Shown: in pieces, positions 34,780-45,012 of the stretch
Layout: each line of letters starts with the position of its first letter
Numbering within the stretch: position 1 is the stretch's first letter
Origin: Scatomonas sp963930955
Lineage (GTDB): Bacteria > Bacillota > Clostridia > Lachnospirales > Lachnospiraceae
Direction: 5' to 3'
DNA: 64,000 nt
Assembly (NCBI GenBank): GCA_963930955.1
Contig: OZ006967.1
Coordinates: forward strand, 682,001-746,000
Notes under the pieces: model-generated
Told to the model about the DNA's origin: nothing
Database searches by the model: none
The model's input: only the letters and a program-made list of their open reading frames with translations
Translations under genes and position numbers: made by a program

Positions 34780-37700
34780 ATGGCATTACAGTTTGTCCTG
34801 GGCCCAAGCGGCGCGGGGAAATCTCATTTTATCTATGAAAAGATCATAAAGGAATCTCTGGAATATCCGGAGCAGAAATATCTGGTGATCGTTCCGGAGC
34901 AGTTTACCCTGCAGACCCAGAGAGAACTGGTGAATCTGCATCCCCGGAAAGGTCTGCTGAATATGGATGTTCTCAGTTTTAACCGTCTGGCATACCGGGT
35001 GTTTTCCGAGACGGGAGGAAATACCCTTCCGGTGCTGGAGGAGACAGGGAAAAGCCTGGTGCTGCAGCGGGTGATCCAGGAGAAGCAGAAGGAACTGCGG
35101 GTGCTGGGGGGGACCCTGGCACAGACGGGTGCTGTGAGATGGATGAAATCTCTGGTGTCTGAACTCATGCAGTATGAGGTGACTTGGGAGGATCTGGGAG
35201 AATGGGCGGAAAAAGAGGATCTGCTGGGACTGAAGCTCCGGGATGTGCAGCTGGTCTATCGGGGGTTTACAGAATATCTTTCAGAAAAATATCTGACCGC
35301 AGAGGAACTGCCGGCGCTGCTTTGCGGAGTTTTGGAGGAATCCCGGCTGGTAAGGGGCAGCACAGTCGTGCTGGATGGGTTTACCGGTTTTACGCCGGCC
35401 CAGTGCCGGGTGCTGGAGCAGCTGCTCCGGCTCTGCCGCCGGGTTTATGTAACGGCAGCTCTGGACCAGAGGGAAGACCTTTACCGGAAGGACAGTCCCC
35501 ATCGCCTGTTCCATATGACCCGGAAAATGATCCGGAAGCTGACAGAGACTGCCGCGTCGGCGGGAGCGGAGGTTCTGCCCCCCTGCTGGGTTCTGCCCGG
35601 AGAGAAGAGCCGTTTTGCGGAAAGCCCTGCCCTGGGGTTTCTGGAACATAACCTGTTCCGGTACGGGAAAGAGGTCTGGAAGGGGGATCCCCAGGCGATT
35701 ACTCTTTGCGCGGCAGAGACTCCGGCCATGGAAATGCAGCATGTGGCAGGTACCATTCGAAGACTGATCCGGGAAAAGAACTGCCGGTTCCGGGATTTTG
35801 CGGTGGTAGCGGGAGATCTGTCTGATTATGGAAGGGCGGCGCAGGAAGCTTTTGCCGCAAGCGGAATTCCCTGTTTTATAGACGAGAAACGGCCTGCTCT
35901 GGCCAATCCGTTTGTAGAATGTATCCGGGCGGCCCTGAATATGGCAGTGGAAAATTATTCCTACGAAAGCGTTTTCCGTTATCTCCGCTGCGGATTCAGC
36001 CAGCTGAACCGGGAGGATGTGGACCGCATGGAAAATTATGTGGTAGCCCTGGGAATCCGTGGAAGAAAGCAGTATGGGGAACGCTGGGTCCGGAATTACC
36101 GGGGGCAGAAGCCGGAGGAAGCGGAAGCCCTGAACCAGCTCCGGGAGCGTTTCCTGGAGGAAACAGAAGAGTTTGCCGCCGGCATGGGAGAGAGAAAATC
36201 CACAGCGGCCAGAAAGACCCAGGTGCTGTATGAGCTGATCGTGAAACTGGAGATACAGAAGAAACTGAAAGTGCAGGAAGAGGCCTTTGCCCGGAGAGGA
36301 GAGGCCGCCCTGCAGAAAGAATATGCCCAGATTTACGGCATTGTAATGCGTTTCCTGGATAAAGTAGTGGAAGTTTTGGGGGAAGAATCCATGAGCCTCC
36401 GGGATTATCAGAAGGTTCTGGAGGCGGGCCTGCTGGAAGTACAGGTCGGGCTGATCCCCCCTTCCAGCGATCAGGTGCTGGTAGGAGATCTGGAACGGAC
36501 CAGATTAAAGAATCTTAAATATCTGTTTTTTGTAGGGATGAATGAAGGGCTGGTACCGAAACCGGTCTCCGGAGGAGGAATCTTATCTGAGGGTGACCGG
36601 GAGACGCTGCAGGCTGCCGGAAAGGAACTGTCTCCCACCGCCAGGGAAGAAATGTACATGCAGAGGTTTTATTTGTATTTAAACCTTACCAAACCTTCCA
36701 GGGGCCTGTTCCTTTCCTACTGCAAGACAGACGCCGGGGGAGAGTCTCTGCTTCCTTCTTATCTGACAGGCGTTATACAAGGTCTGTTTCCGGAACTGGC
36801 GCTCCGGGATCTGGAGACTCAGCGGACAGAGGTAGAGCGGCTGGAGACCCTGGAAGGAATTCAGGAGCGGATGATCCAGGGCCTTCACCGGGAACTGGAA
36901 GGTCAGAAGGATAGGATTTTCGGAACACTGTACCGCTGGTATGCCAGGGACAATGCCAGAAGAAAGACTCTGGAGGAATTGCTGGAGGCTGCCTTTTACG
37001 AAAAAAACACCAGCGGCATCGGCCGGAAGGCGGCAAGAGCTCTTTACGGCAGGATTCTTTCTAATTCCGCCACCAGACTGGAACTTTTCGCCTCCTGTGC
37101 CTGCGCCCATTTCCTGAAATACGGGCTGAATCTGCAGGAAAGAGTACGCTATGAATTCAGTCCGGCGGACATGGGTACGGTCATGCATAAAGCCCTGGAG
37201 CGTTTTTCAGGGAAATTAGAGAAACTGGGGATTTCCTGGAGGAGCCTTTCGGCAGAAGACCGGGATGCTCTGGCAGATGAAGCATTGGAGGAAATTACGG
37301 GCGATTATGGAAATACCATTCTTCACAGCAGCAGCCGGGCGGTCTGGCAGATCCAGCGGATCCGCCGGCTCCTGCATCGGACTCTCTGGGCGCTGCAGGA
37401 GCAGATCCTCCGGGGGAGCTTTGAGCCGGAGGGGGCGGAAATTGCCTTTTCTCTGGGGGAAGGACGCTCTGCCCGGGGTATTGCTTTGTCAGAAGATGAA
37501 AAACTGCTTCTGACCGGACGGATTGACCGGCTGGATGTCTGCGGGGAAGAAGACCGGCTGTATCTGCGGGTGATCGATTATAAAACCGGCAATACGGCTA
37601 TGGATCTGAATCTTTTGCTGGAAGGACTTCAGCTGCAGCTGGCGGTGTATCTGAATGCGGCTCTGGAGCTGGAACAGAAGAAATCCCCCGAACTGCTGGT

Positions 37701-38187
37701 GGAGCCGGCGGGGATTTATTACTACCGCATTGGAGATCCCTTAATTCCGGAAGGGGCAGGAGAAAGTCAGGCGGAGCGGGATCTGGAGATCCTGAAGGAA
37801 CTGCGGCTGGACGGTCTGTCCCGATGGGAGGGAGAGATCTTGGGGCTTTTGGACAGCAGCCTGGTTTTTTCAGGAAAATCCCAGGTTATCCCCGTGTCGG
37901 TAAAAAAAGACGGATTTCTGTCAAAATACTCCCGGGTGGCAGGAAGGGAAGATTTTCAGATCATCCGAAGCTTTACAGAGCGAAAGGTACAGGAAATCGG
38001 CCGGGAGATCCTGAAAGGGAATACAGAAGCGCGGCCTTACCGGATGGACAAAAAAACGGCCTGTGATTTTTGTCCGTACCGGGGATTCTGCGGATTTGAC
38101 GAAAGACTTCCAGGTTTTTCTTACCGCAGAATTGCCCAGAGAACAGAAGAAGAAATTTTCAGGAAAATGAGAGAGGAGGCGGACTGA
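34780..38187 (+). CDS. addB: ATP-dependent nuclease/helicase subunit AddB
   Basis: ATG at 34780 (aggagg, 6 nt) starts MALQFVLGPSGAGKSHFIYE, with the AddB Walker A GPSGAGKS. The 1135-aa protein ends with a RecB-type nuclease domain (GRIDRLDV ... LRVIDYKTG) and the Fe-S cluster cysteines (SCACAHF near ~775 and CDFCPYRGFCGFD near the end). AddAB replaces RecBCD in Firmicutes for double-strand break end processing and Chi recognition. The stop and the addA start overlap (TGATG). Confidence 0.95.
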   Translation: MALQFVLGPSGAGKSHFIYEKIIKESLEYPEQKYLVIVPEQFTLQTQRELVNLHPRKGLLNMDVLSFNRLAYRVFSETGGNTLPVLEETGKSLVLQRVIQEKQKELRVLGGTLAQTGAVRWMKSLVSELMQYEVTWEDLGEWAEKEDLLGLKLRDVQLVYRGFTEYLSEKYLTAEELPALLCGVLEESRLVRGSTVVLDGFTGFTPAQCRVLEQLLRLCRRVYVTAALDQREDLYRKDSPHRLFHMTRKMIRKLTETAASAGAEVLPPCWVLPGEKSRFAESPALGFLEHNLFRYGKEVWKGDPQAITLCAAETPAMEMQHVAGTIRRLIREKNCRFRDFAVVAGDLSDYGRAAQEAFAASGIPCFIDEKRPALANPFVECIRAALNMAVENYSYESVFRYLRCGFSQLNREDVDRMENYVVALGIRGRKQYGERWVRNYRGQKPEEAEALNQLRERFLEETEEFAAGMGERKSTAARKTQVLYELIVKLEIQKKLKVQEEAFARRGEAALQKEYAQIYGIVMRFLDKVVEVLGEESMSLRDYQKVLEAGLLEVQVGLIPPSSDQVLVGDLERTRLKNLKYLFFVGMNEGLVPKPVSGGGILSEGDRETLQAAGKELSPTAREEMYMQRFYLYLNLTKPSRGLFLSYCKTDAGGESLLPSYLTGVIQGLFPELALRDLETQRTEVERLETLEGIQERMIQGLHRELEGQKDRIFGTLYRWYARDNARRKTLEELLEAAFYEKNTSGIGRKAARALYGRILSNSATRLELFASCACAHFLKYGLNLQERVRYEFSPADMGTVMHKALERFSGKLEKLGISWRSLSAEDRDALADEALEEITGDYGNTILHSSSRAVWQIQRIRRLLHRTLWALQEQILRGSFEPEGAEIAFSLGEGRSARGIALSEDEKLLLTGRIDRLDVCGEEDRLYLRVIDYKTGNTAMDLNLLLEGLQLQLAVYLNAALELEQKKSPELLVEPAGIYYYRIGDPLIPEGAGESQAERDLEILKELRLDGLSRWEGEILGLLDSSLVFSGKSQVIPVSVKKDGFLSKYSRVAGREDFQIIRSFTERKVQEIGREILKGNTEARPYRMDKKTACDFCPYRGFCGFDERLPGFSYRRIAQRTEEEIFRKMREEAD

Positions 38188-41100
38188 TGGCAGCAAAATG
38201 GACAAAAGAGCAGGAGCAGGCCATTGGTCTCCGGAACAGAAATATACTGGTCAGCGCTGCGGCGGGATCCGGAAAAACGGCAGTGCTGGTGGAACGGATT
38301 CTTTCCCGGGTTACAGATCCGGAAGATCCGGCGGATATTGACCGGCTGCTGGTGGTAACCTTTACCAGAGCGGCGGCCGGGGAAATGAAGGAGAGGATCG
38401 GCCGGGCTCTGGAGGAACGGCTCCTGGAGGATCCGGATAACGAGCACCTCCAGCGCCAGGGCACCCTGCTCCATCACGCAAGGATCAGTACCATTCACGG
38501 GTTCTGTACGTATGTGATCCAGAATTATTTTCACAGGATCGATCTGGACCCGGGCTACCGTATTGCGGATGAAGGCGAATTGAAGATGCTGAAGGGAGAG
38601 GTACTGAAAGAGCTTCTGGAGGAAGAGTACGCCGGAGGCAGCCGGGAATTTCTGGATTTTTCAGAAGCCTGTTCCCCGGGGAAAAATGACAGCCGAATGG
38701 AAGAATGGATCCTTCGGACAGCGGAATTTGCGGAAAGCTACCCCTGGCCGGAGGCCTGGCTGGAAGACTGCGGAAAAATTTACCGGGTTCAAACAGAGGA
38801 AGAATTGTCAGAGACGCCTTTTATCCGGTTTCTGGAGGCGGATACTCTTCGGAGGATACAGGATGCAGGGGAAACGGTCCGGAAAAATATCCAGGAGGCG
38901 GAGGGGCCGGGAGGCCCGGAGGAGTACCTGCCCATGCTGGAGGCGGACGGGGAGCTTCTGGAAAACCTGAAAAAAAGAAGGTCTTACCGGGAATATTACG
39001 AGGCTTTTCAAAATATGTCTTTTCAGACGCTTTCCAGAAAGAAAAATCCGGACGCAGATCCGAAGATCAAAGAACGGATCCGAAACCGCCGGGATAAGCT
39101 GAAAGAGGCCCTGAAGGAGATCCGGGAGCAGTATTTTTCCAGCAGCCCGGAAAGACTGCTGGAGGAACTGGCAGGCTGCCGGAGTTTTATGGAGGAGCTG
39201 ATCCGTTTGACGAAACGGTACCGGCAGGCCTTCGGGGAGAAAAAACGCCGTAAAAATATACTGGATTTTTCGGATCTTGAACATTTTGCGCTGGATATCC
39301 TGCTGGAACGGCAGGGGGAAGAAATCCGCAGAACAGAGGCGGCCCGGGAACTGGCGGCCCAGTTTGAAGAAGTGATGGTGGATGAGTACCAGGACAGCAA
39401 TTTTATTCAGGAATATCTGCTGCAGGCAGTTTCCAGAGAGGAAGATGGACAGTATAACCGTTTTATGGTGGGAGATATAAAGCAGGCAATCTATGGATTC
39501 CGCATGGCCCGTCCGGAGATATTTTTGGAAAAATATCTGTCTTATTCCAAAGAAGAAGCTGCCAGGCAGCGCATTGATCTCGGCCGGAATTTCCGCAGCC
39601 GTCCGGCTGTGCTGGATTCCGTGAATTATCTTTTCCGAAAGCTGATGCGGCGGGAGCTGGGAGGCCTGGATTACGATCAGGATGCGGCCCTGTATCCGGG
39701 AGCCGTTTATCCGGAAACAAAGGACTGCCAGACAGAAATACTGCTTCTGGACCGGAAATCCCCGGAATTTGCAGAGGACAGGAGCAAAACGGCGGTTCAG
39801 GAGGCGGAGGCTTTTGCGGTAGCCCGGAAAATCCGTTCCCTGGTGGGGCAAATGCAGATTACAGACCGGGAGAGCGGCCTTCTGCGTCCGTTGCGGTATC
39901 GGGACTGTGTAATCCTGCTGCGCCAGACAGCCGGATGGGACGATACCTTTTCCCGGGTATTGGAAGAAGAGGGGATCCCGGTAAGTCTTACCTCAAAATC
40001 CGGATATTTCCGCACGGTGGAAGTAGGGGTCGTGCTGAATTATCTGCGGATCTGCGATAACCCCAGGCAGGACATTCCTTTTGCCGCGTCCTTGCATTCC
40101 CCCATAGGGAGAGTGACGGAACAAGAACTGGCTCTGCTTCGGAGCAGCTATCCGGAATTGCCGATTTACGAAGCGGCGCCGGCATACGCAAGTCAGGGGA
40201 CGGACCGGGAACTGAAAGAAAAACTGGGATCTTTTCTTGGCAAACTCCAGGAAATCCGGGATCTGCTTCCCTATACGCCGGTTCACCGGGTGATCCGGAA
40301 AATCCTGGAGGATACCGGCTACGGAGTGTACGCGGCGGCTATGCCGGGAGGCCAGCAGAGACAGGCAAATCTGAATATGCTGGTAGAAAAGGCCGTGGAT
40401 TTTGAAAATACCAGTTATCATGGACTTTTTCAGTTTGTCCGCTATATGGAGCAGATGGAACGATACAAGGTGGATTCAGGAGAGGTGAGTCTTTACGGGG
40501 AATCGGCGGATACTGTGCGGATTATGACCATTCACAAGAGCAAAGGGCTGGAGTTCCCGGTGGTTTTTGTATGCGGAATGGGAAGCCGGCTGAATGTTAT
40601 GGATTCCAACGGGGCGGTGCTGTTCCACGCATCCCTGGGAATCGGGCCGGAACAGATAAATCTGGAAGAAAGAACCCATTTTACGCCGCTGATCAAGCGG
40701 GTAATCCGCAGAGCGATCCGCCTGGATATGCTGGGAGAGGAGCTGCGGATCCTGTATGTGGCCCTGACCCGTGCCAAGGAGAAGCTGATTCTGACCGGAA
40801 CGGCAGAGGATCTGAACAGGCGGCTGCAGCAGCTGGCAGGAGAAAGATTGGATGAAGAAGGACGATTGCCTTTTCATACGCTTTCCGAGGCAAAATGCTA
40901 CTGGGACTGGGTGCTGCCTGCGCTGAAGGATCATAAGGCGCTGGCTCCGCTGCGAAAGATGGCGGAGGGAGAGGCGGCATACAGAGAGCACCCCTGTCCG
41001 GAAGCTCCGGGGGAAGACGCACCCTTTGCGGCGGAAATTCTGAGTCCTGATTCAATGGTACAGGAGGCCGCGGTACAGGGGGAAGCCAGAGAACTTCGGA

Positions 41101-41882
41101 AAGAAGCCATTCGCAGAGGAGAAGCAGCTGCCAAGACCGATCCGGTTATAGAGACGTTTCTGGAACTGCAGGAGGCTTTCCGCTATCCTTGGGAACTGGA
41201 AGAAGAGATTCCTACAGCCCTGACAGTGTCAGAACTGAAGCGGGGAATCGGGGCCGGATTCCGGGAGGAAACAGGGGCGGATCTATATCCGGAAACCGAT
41301 GTGGTTCCCTATATTCCTGAATTTATGAAAACAGAAAAAGAGGAACCGAAGGGAGCCGCCCTGGGCACTATTTACCATCGGATCCTGGAATGCCTGGATT
41401 TTTCCGAAGAGATCACAGAAGAATCCCTGAACCGGCAGATCCATGGCATGGTCCGGAGCCGGAAGCTGAAACCCCAGGAGGCCAGGGCTGTAAAAATACG
41501 GAATCTGTTAAAGCTTGGAGACTCTTCGATTGGCCGCAGAATGCAGGCAGCGGCCAGCCGGGGAGCATTGAAGCGGGAACAGACCTTTGTCATGGGAGTT
41601 CCGGCCTGGGAAGTCCGTCCCCACTGGCCCCGGGAGGAACGGATCCTGGTTCAGGGAATCATCGATGCATATTTTGAAGAAGAGGGCGGCTATGTGATCG
41701 TGGATTACAAAACAGACCGGGTTCCTTCCGGAAGAGGCGGGGAACTGGCGGAAAAATACAGCCGTCAGCTGCAGCTTTACGGAAAGGCCCTGGAACAGAT
41801 CAGCGGGAAATCGGTCAAAGAAATGGTGATTTATTCCCTGTGGCTGGGCAAAGAGATCCCTGTTTCAAAAGAAAATATGTAA
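38187..41882 (+). CDS. addA: Helicase-exonuclease AddAB subunit AddA
   Basis: The 1231-aa UvrD-like helicase begins MAAKWTKEQEQAIGLRNRN with Walker A SAAAGSGKTAVLVERIL, then HGFCTYVIQNYF, Walker B VMVDEYQDSNFIQE, motif RNFRSRPAVLDSVN, MTIHKSKGLEFPVVFV and YVALTRAKEKLIL. The C-terminal nuclease domain has IIDAYFEEEGGYVIVDYKTD. It unwinds and degrades DNA ends with AddB to load RecA. Translationally coupled to addB. Confidence 0.96.
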   Translation: MAAKWTKEQEQAIGLRNRNILVSAAAGSGKTAVLVERILSRVTDPEDPADIDRLLVVTFTRAAAGEMKERIGRALEERLLEDPDNEHLQRQGTLLHHARISTIHGFCTYVIQNYFHRIDLDPGYRIADEGELKMLKGEVLKELLEEEYAGGSREFLDFSEACSPGKNDSRMEEWILRTAEFAESYPWPEAWLEDCGKIYRVQTEEELSETPFIRFLEADTLRRIQDAGETVRKNIQEAEGPGGPEEYLPMLEADGELLENLKKRRSYREYYEAFQNMSFQTLSRKKNPDADPKIKERIRNRRDKLKEALKEIREQYFSSSPERLLEELAGCRSFMEELIRLTKRYRQAFGEKKRRKNILDFSDLEHFALDILLERQGEEIRRTEAARELAAQFEEVMVDEYQDSNFIQEYLLQAVSREEDGQYNRFMVGDIKQAIYGFRMARPEIFLEKYLSYSKEEAARQRIDLGRNFRSRPAVLDSVNYLFRKLMRRELGGLDYDQDAALYPGAVYPETKDCQTEILLLDRKSPEFAEDRSKTAVQEAEAFAVARKIRSLVGQMQITDRESGLLRPLRYRDCVILLRQTAGWDDTFSRVLEEEGIPVSLTSKSGYFRTVEVGVVLNYLRICDNPRQDIPFAASLHSPIGRVTEQELALLRSSYPELPIYEAAPAYASQGTDRELKEKLGSFLGKLQEIRDLLPYTPVHRVIRKILEDTGYGVYAAAMPGGQQRQANLNMLVEKAVDFENTSYHGLFQFVRYMEQMERYKVDSGEVSLYGESADTVRIMTIHKSKGLEFPVVFVCGMGSRLNVMDSNGAVLFHASLGIGPEQINLEERTHFTPLIKRVIRRAIRLDMLGEELRILYVALTRAKEKLILTGTAEDLNRRLQQLAGERLDEEGRLPFHTLSEAKCYWDWVLPALKDHKALAPLRKMAEGEAAYREHPCPEAPGEDAPFAAEILSPDSMVQEAAVQGEARELRKEAIRRGEAAAKTDPVIETFLELQEAFRYPWELEEEIPTALTVSELKRGIGAGFREETGADLYPETDVVPYIPEFMKTEKEEPKGAALGTIYHRILECLDFSEEITEESLNRQIHGMVRSRKLKPQEARAVKIRNLLKLGDSSIGRRMQAAASRGALKREQTFVMGVPAWEVRPHWPREERILVQGIIDAYFEEEGGYVIVDYKTDRVPSGRGGELAEKYSRQLQLYGKALEQISGKSVKEMVIYSLWLGKEIPVSKENM

Positions 41883-41954
41883 AATGAATAGAGTTAGATA
41901 AAACAGGCCACACTCCGGATAGAATATCCAGGAGAAAGGAGCGCAGCCTGTTTT

Positions 41955-42176
41955 ATGAAAAGAAAAGAAAAAAAGATCAATCTCCAGGAACTGTCCCCGG
42001 AGGATTCCCTGAAATATGAGATCGCGGAGGAACTGGGGCTGCTGGATAAAGTGCTGGAAAAAGGGTGGAAACAGCTTTCCGCCAAGGAAACCGGTCGGAT
42101 CGGAGGGCTGGTTACAAAGAGAAAGCGGGAACAGGACAGAAAGGCCAGAACCGGCGCGGAAGAAGGGAAGCTGTAA
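41955..42176 (+). CDS. Small acid-soluble spore protein, alpha/beta-type
   Basis: The 73-aa product has the SASP core LKYEIAEELGLLDKVLEKGW ... LSAKETGRIGGLVTKRKRE, matching the family pattern (LKYEIAxELGL, L(S/T)AxExGxxGG). Such proteins coat spore DNA. A basic MKRKEKK head is added. An exact 10-bp inverted repeat (TAAAACAGGC at 41899-41908 and its complement at 41946-41955) places the ribosome site between two complementary arms ending at the A of ATG. Shows that the organism forms spores. Confidence 0.85.
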   Translation: MKRKEKKINLQELSPEDSLKYEIAEELGLLDKVLEKGWKQLSAKETGRIGGLVTKRKREQDRKARTGAEEGKL

Positions 42177-42244
42177 TCGGGTTATTTCCGGCGGGGATTT
42201 TTGCCCGGCCCCGCCGAAGCTCTTAAATGTTCACGAAAAATTCA

Positions 42245-42273
42245 TTGTTTAATAGGGAATAAAGTGCTAGAAT
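42245..42273 (+). promoter_or_regulatory. Candidate sigma-A promoter of secA
   Basis: TTGTTT (42245-42250), 17 nt, TAGAAT (42268-42273), 76 bp before secA. A GGCCG/CGGCC hairpin lies in the leader around 42297-42315. Confidence 0.55.
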
Positions 42274-42349
42274 AGGAGCGGTATGGAAACGGACAGGCCG
42301 CTTTTTGGCGGCCGGATCCCAGTATGAACAGTAACAGGAGCGATATAGA

Positions 42350-44923
42350 ATGAAATTATCCGAGCGAATTTTCGGCACCCACAGTGCCCGGGAATTAAAG
42401 AGAATCATGCCCATTGTGGATAAGATTGAAGCTCTCAGGCCCGCCATGCAGAAGCTGACGGATGAAGAACTGAAAGCTAAGACCCGGGAATTTAAGGAGC
42501 GCCTGGGCAAGGGAGAGACTCTGGACGATCTTCTGCCGGAGGCATTTGCCACAGTCCGGGAGGCGGCGAAAAGAGTTCTGAATATGGAGCACTACCGGGT
42601 ACAGCTCATCGGCGGAATCATCCTTCATCAGGGGCGGATTGCCGAGATGAAGACCGGCGAAGGAAAAACCCTGGTCTCCACACTGCCGGCCTACCTGAAC
42701 GCGCTGACGGGCAGAGGCGTGCATATTGTTACGGTCAATGATTACCTGGCCAAACGTGACGCTGAATGGATGGGGCAGGTACATGAATTTCTTGGCCTGA
42801 CAGTAGGCGTGGTGCTGAATTCCATGAAAAATGACGAGCGCAGGGCTGCTTATGCCTGCGACATTACTTATGTCACCAACAACGAGGACGGTTTCGACTA
42901 CCTCCGTGACAATATGGTGATTTACAAAGAGCAGCTGGTGCAGAGGGAACTGGCCTACGCCATCATTGATGAGGTGGACTCTGTCCTGATCGATGAGGCC
43001 CGGACGCCTCTGATCATTTCCGGTCAGAGCGGCAAGTCTACCAAACTCTATGAGACCTGCGATATTCTGGCTCAGCAGCTGAAACGGGGAGAGGCCTCCG
43101 GAGAAGTCACCAAGATGACGGCGATCCTGGGGGAGGAGATCACGGAAACCGGCGATTTTATCGTCAACGAGAAGGATAAGATCGTAACTCTCACGGAGGA
43201 AGGCGTCAAAAAGGTAGAGAAATTCTTCCATATAGAGAATCTTTCCGATCCGGAAAATCTGGAGATTCAGCATAATATTATCCTGGCCCTGCGGGCCCAC
43301 AATCTGATGTTCCGGGATCAGGATTACGTTGTGAAGGATGATGAAGTCCTGATCGTGGATGAATTTACGGGACGTATTATGCCGGGCCGCCGGTATTCAG
43401 ACGGGCTTCATCAGGCCATTGAAGCCAAGGAGCATGTGAAGGTGCGCCGGGAGAGCAAAACTCTGGCTACCATTACCTTCCAGAATTTCTTTAATAAATA
43501 TGAGAAAAAAGCCGGTATGACCGGTACGGCGCTTACCGAGGAGCAGGAGTTCCGGGATATATACGGTATGGATGTTATTGAGATTCCCACCAACAAGCCC
43601 ATTGCCCGTATCGACTATGACGACGCGGTGTACATGACGAAAAAGGAAAAATTCCATGCGGTAGTGGAATCGATCAAAGAAGCCCATGAGAGAAGACAGC
43701 CGGTACTGGTAGGCACCATTACCATCGAAACCTCTGAAATGCTCAGCAAGATGCTGAAGAGAGAGGGAATTGCCCATCAGGTGCTGAACGCCAAGTTCCA
43801 TGAACTGGAGGCGGAGATCGTATCCCACGCCGGCGAGGCGGGAACTGTGACCATCGCCACAAATATGGCCGGCCGTGGTACAGATATTAAGCTGGATGAT
43901 GAAGCCAGAGCCGCCGGAGGCCTGCGGATCATCGGTACGGAGCGGCATGAGTCCAGACGTATCGATAATCAGCTCCGGGGACGTTCCGGACGGCAGGGAG
44001 ATCCCGGAGAATCCAGGTTTTATATTTCCCTGGAAGATGATCTCATGCGCCTTTTCGGCTCTGAAAAGCTTATGGGCATGTTCCGGGCCATGGGCGTAGC
44101 GGAGAATGAGCAGATTGAGCATAAGATGCTGACCTCCGCCATTGAGAAGGCACAGCAGAAGATTGAGGGCAACAACTATGGAATCCGTAAGAATCTGCTG
44201 GATTATGACCGGGTTAACAATGAACAGAGAGAGATCATCTATAAGGAAAGACGCCGGGTGCTGGACGGAGAGAATATGCGGGATTCCATCTTTAAGATGA
44301 TCTACGATACCGTAGACGGAACGGTGGATATGTGCATCTCCGAGGACGCGGATCATTCGGAATGGGATCTGAATGAGCTGAACCGCCTTCTGATTCCGGT
44401 GATTCCTCTGAAGCCCCTGGAAGAAGAGGATGTAAAAGGTCTGAAGAAAAACCAGCTGAAACAGAAGCTGAAAGAGGATGCCGTTAAACTTTATGAGGAA
44501 AAGGAAACGGAATTCCCCCAGGAAGAACAGATCCGGGAACTGGAGCGGGTAATTCTTCTGAAGGTGATCGACCAGAAGTGGATGGATCACATTGATGATA
44601 TGGATCAGCTTCGCCAGGGTATCGGCCTGCAGGCATACGGCCAGAGGGATCCCAAGGTGGAATACAAAATGGCCGCCTACGATATGTTTAACGAGATGGT
44701 AGATTCTATCCAGCAGGATACTGTGCGGCTTCTGTACCATGTGCGCATTGAGCAGAAGGTGGAGCGGGAGCAGGTAGCTAAGGTAACCGGCACCAACAAG
44801 GACGACAGCGCTATGAAGAAACCCGCTCAGAGAGCAGAAAAGAAGATCTATCCCAACGATCCCTGCCCCTGCGGCAGCGGAAAGAAGTATAAGCAGTGCT
44901 GCGGGCGGAAAAAGACCGGCTGA
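42350..44923 (+). CDS. secA: Preprotein translocase ATPase SecA
   Basis: The 857-aa protein has the DEAD motor (MKTGEGKTLVSTLPAYLNAL, AIIDEVDSVLIDEARTPLI), the preprotein cross-linking domain, NBD2 (ATNMAGRGTDIKLD, QLRGRSGRQGDPGESRFY), the helical scaffold and a C-terminal SEC-C zinc motif (CPCGSGKKYKQCCG). It drives Sec-dependent export through SecYEG, including presumably the signal-peptide proteins at the window start. Followed by prfB, a common Firmicutes order. Confidence 0.97.
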   Translation: MKLSERIFGTHSARELKRIMPIVDKIEALRPAMQKLTDEELKAKTREFKERLGKGETLDDLLPEAFATVREAAKRVLNMEHYRVQLIGGIILHQGRIAEMKTGEGKTLVSTLPAYLNALTGRGVHIVTVNDYLAKRDAEWMGQVHEFLGLTVGVVLNSMKNDERRAAYACDITYVTNNEDGFDYLRDNMVIYKEQLVQRELAYAIIDEVDSVLIDEARTPLIISGQSGKSTKLYETCDILAQQLKRGEASGEVTKMTAILGEEITETGDFIVNEKDKIVTLTEEGVKKVEKFFHIENLSDPENLEIQHNIILALRAHNLMFRDQDYVVKDDEVLIVDEFTGRIMPGRRYSDGLHQAIEAKEHVKVRRESKTLATITFQNFFNKYEKKAGMTGTALTEEQEFRDIYGMDVIEIPTNKPIARIDYDDAVYMTKKEKFHAVVESIKEAHERRQPVLVGTITIETSEMLSKMLKREGIAHQVLNAKFHELEAEIVSHAGEAGTVTIATNMAGRGTDIKLDDEARAAGGLRIIGTERHESRRIDNQLRGRSGRQGDPGESRFYISLEDDLMRLFGSEKLMGMFRAMGVAENEQIEHKMLTSAIEKAQQKIEGNNYGIRKNLLDYDRVNNEQREIIYKERRRVLDGENMRDSIFKMIYDTVDGTVDMCISEDADHSEWDLNELNRLLIPVIPLKPLEEEDVKGLKKNQLKQKLKEDAVKLYEEKETEFPQEEQIRELERVILLKVIDQKWMDHIDDMDQLRQGIGLQAYGQRDPKVEYKMAAYDMFNEMVDSIQQDTVRLLYHVRIEQKVEREQVAKVTGTNKDDSAMKKPAQRAEKKIYPNDPCPCGSGKKYKQCCGRKKTG

Positions 44924-45012
44924 CCGCAGCAGGATATCTGCAGGATCCGGCAGGAGAGGCCGGATCCGTTGATAAGATATAAAGAATAAATATAAGAAAG
45001 TGGGTGAAACTT

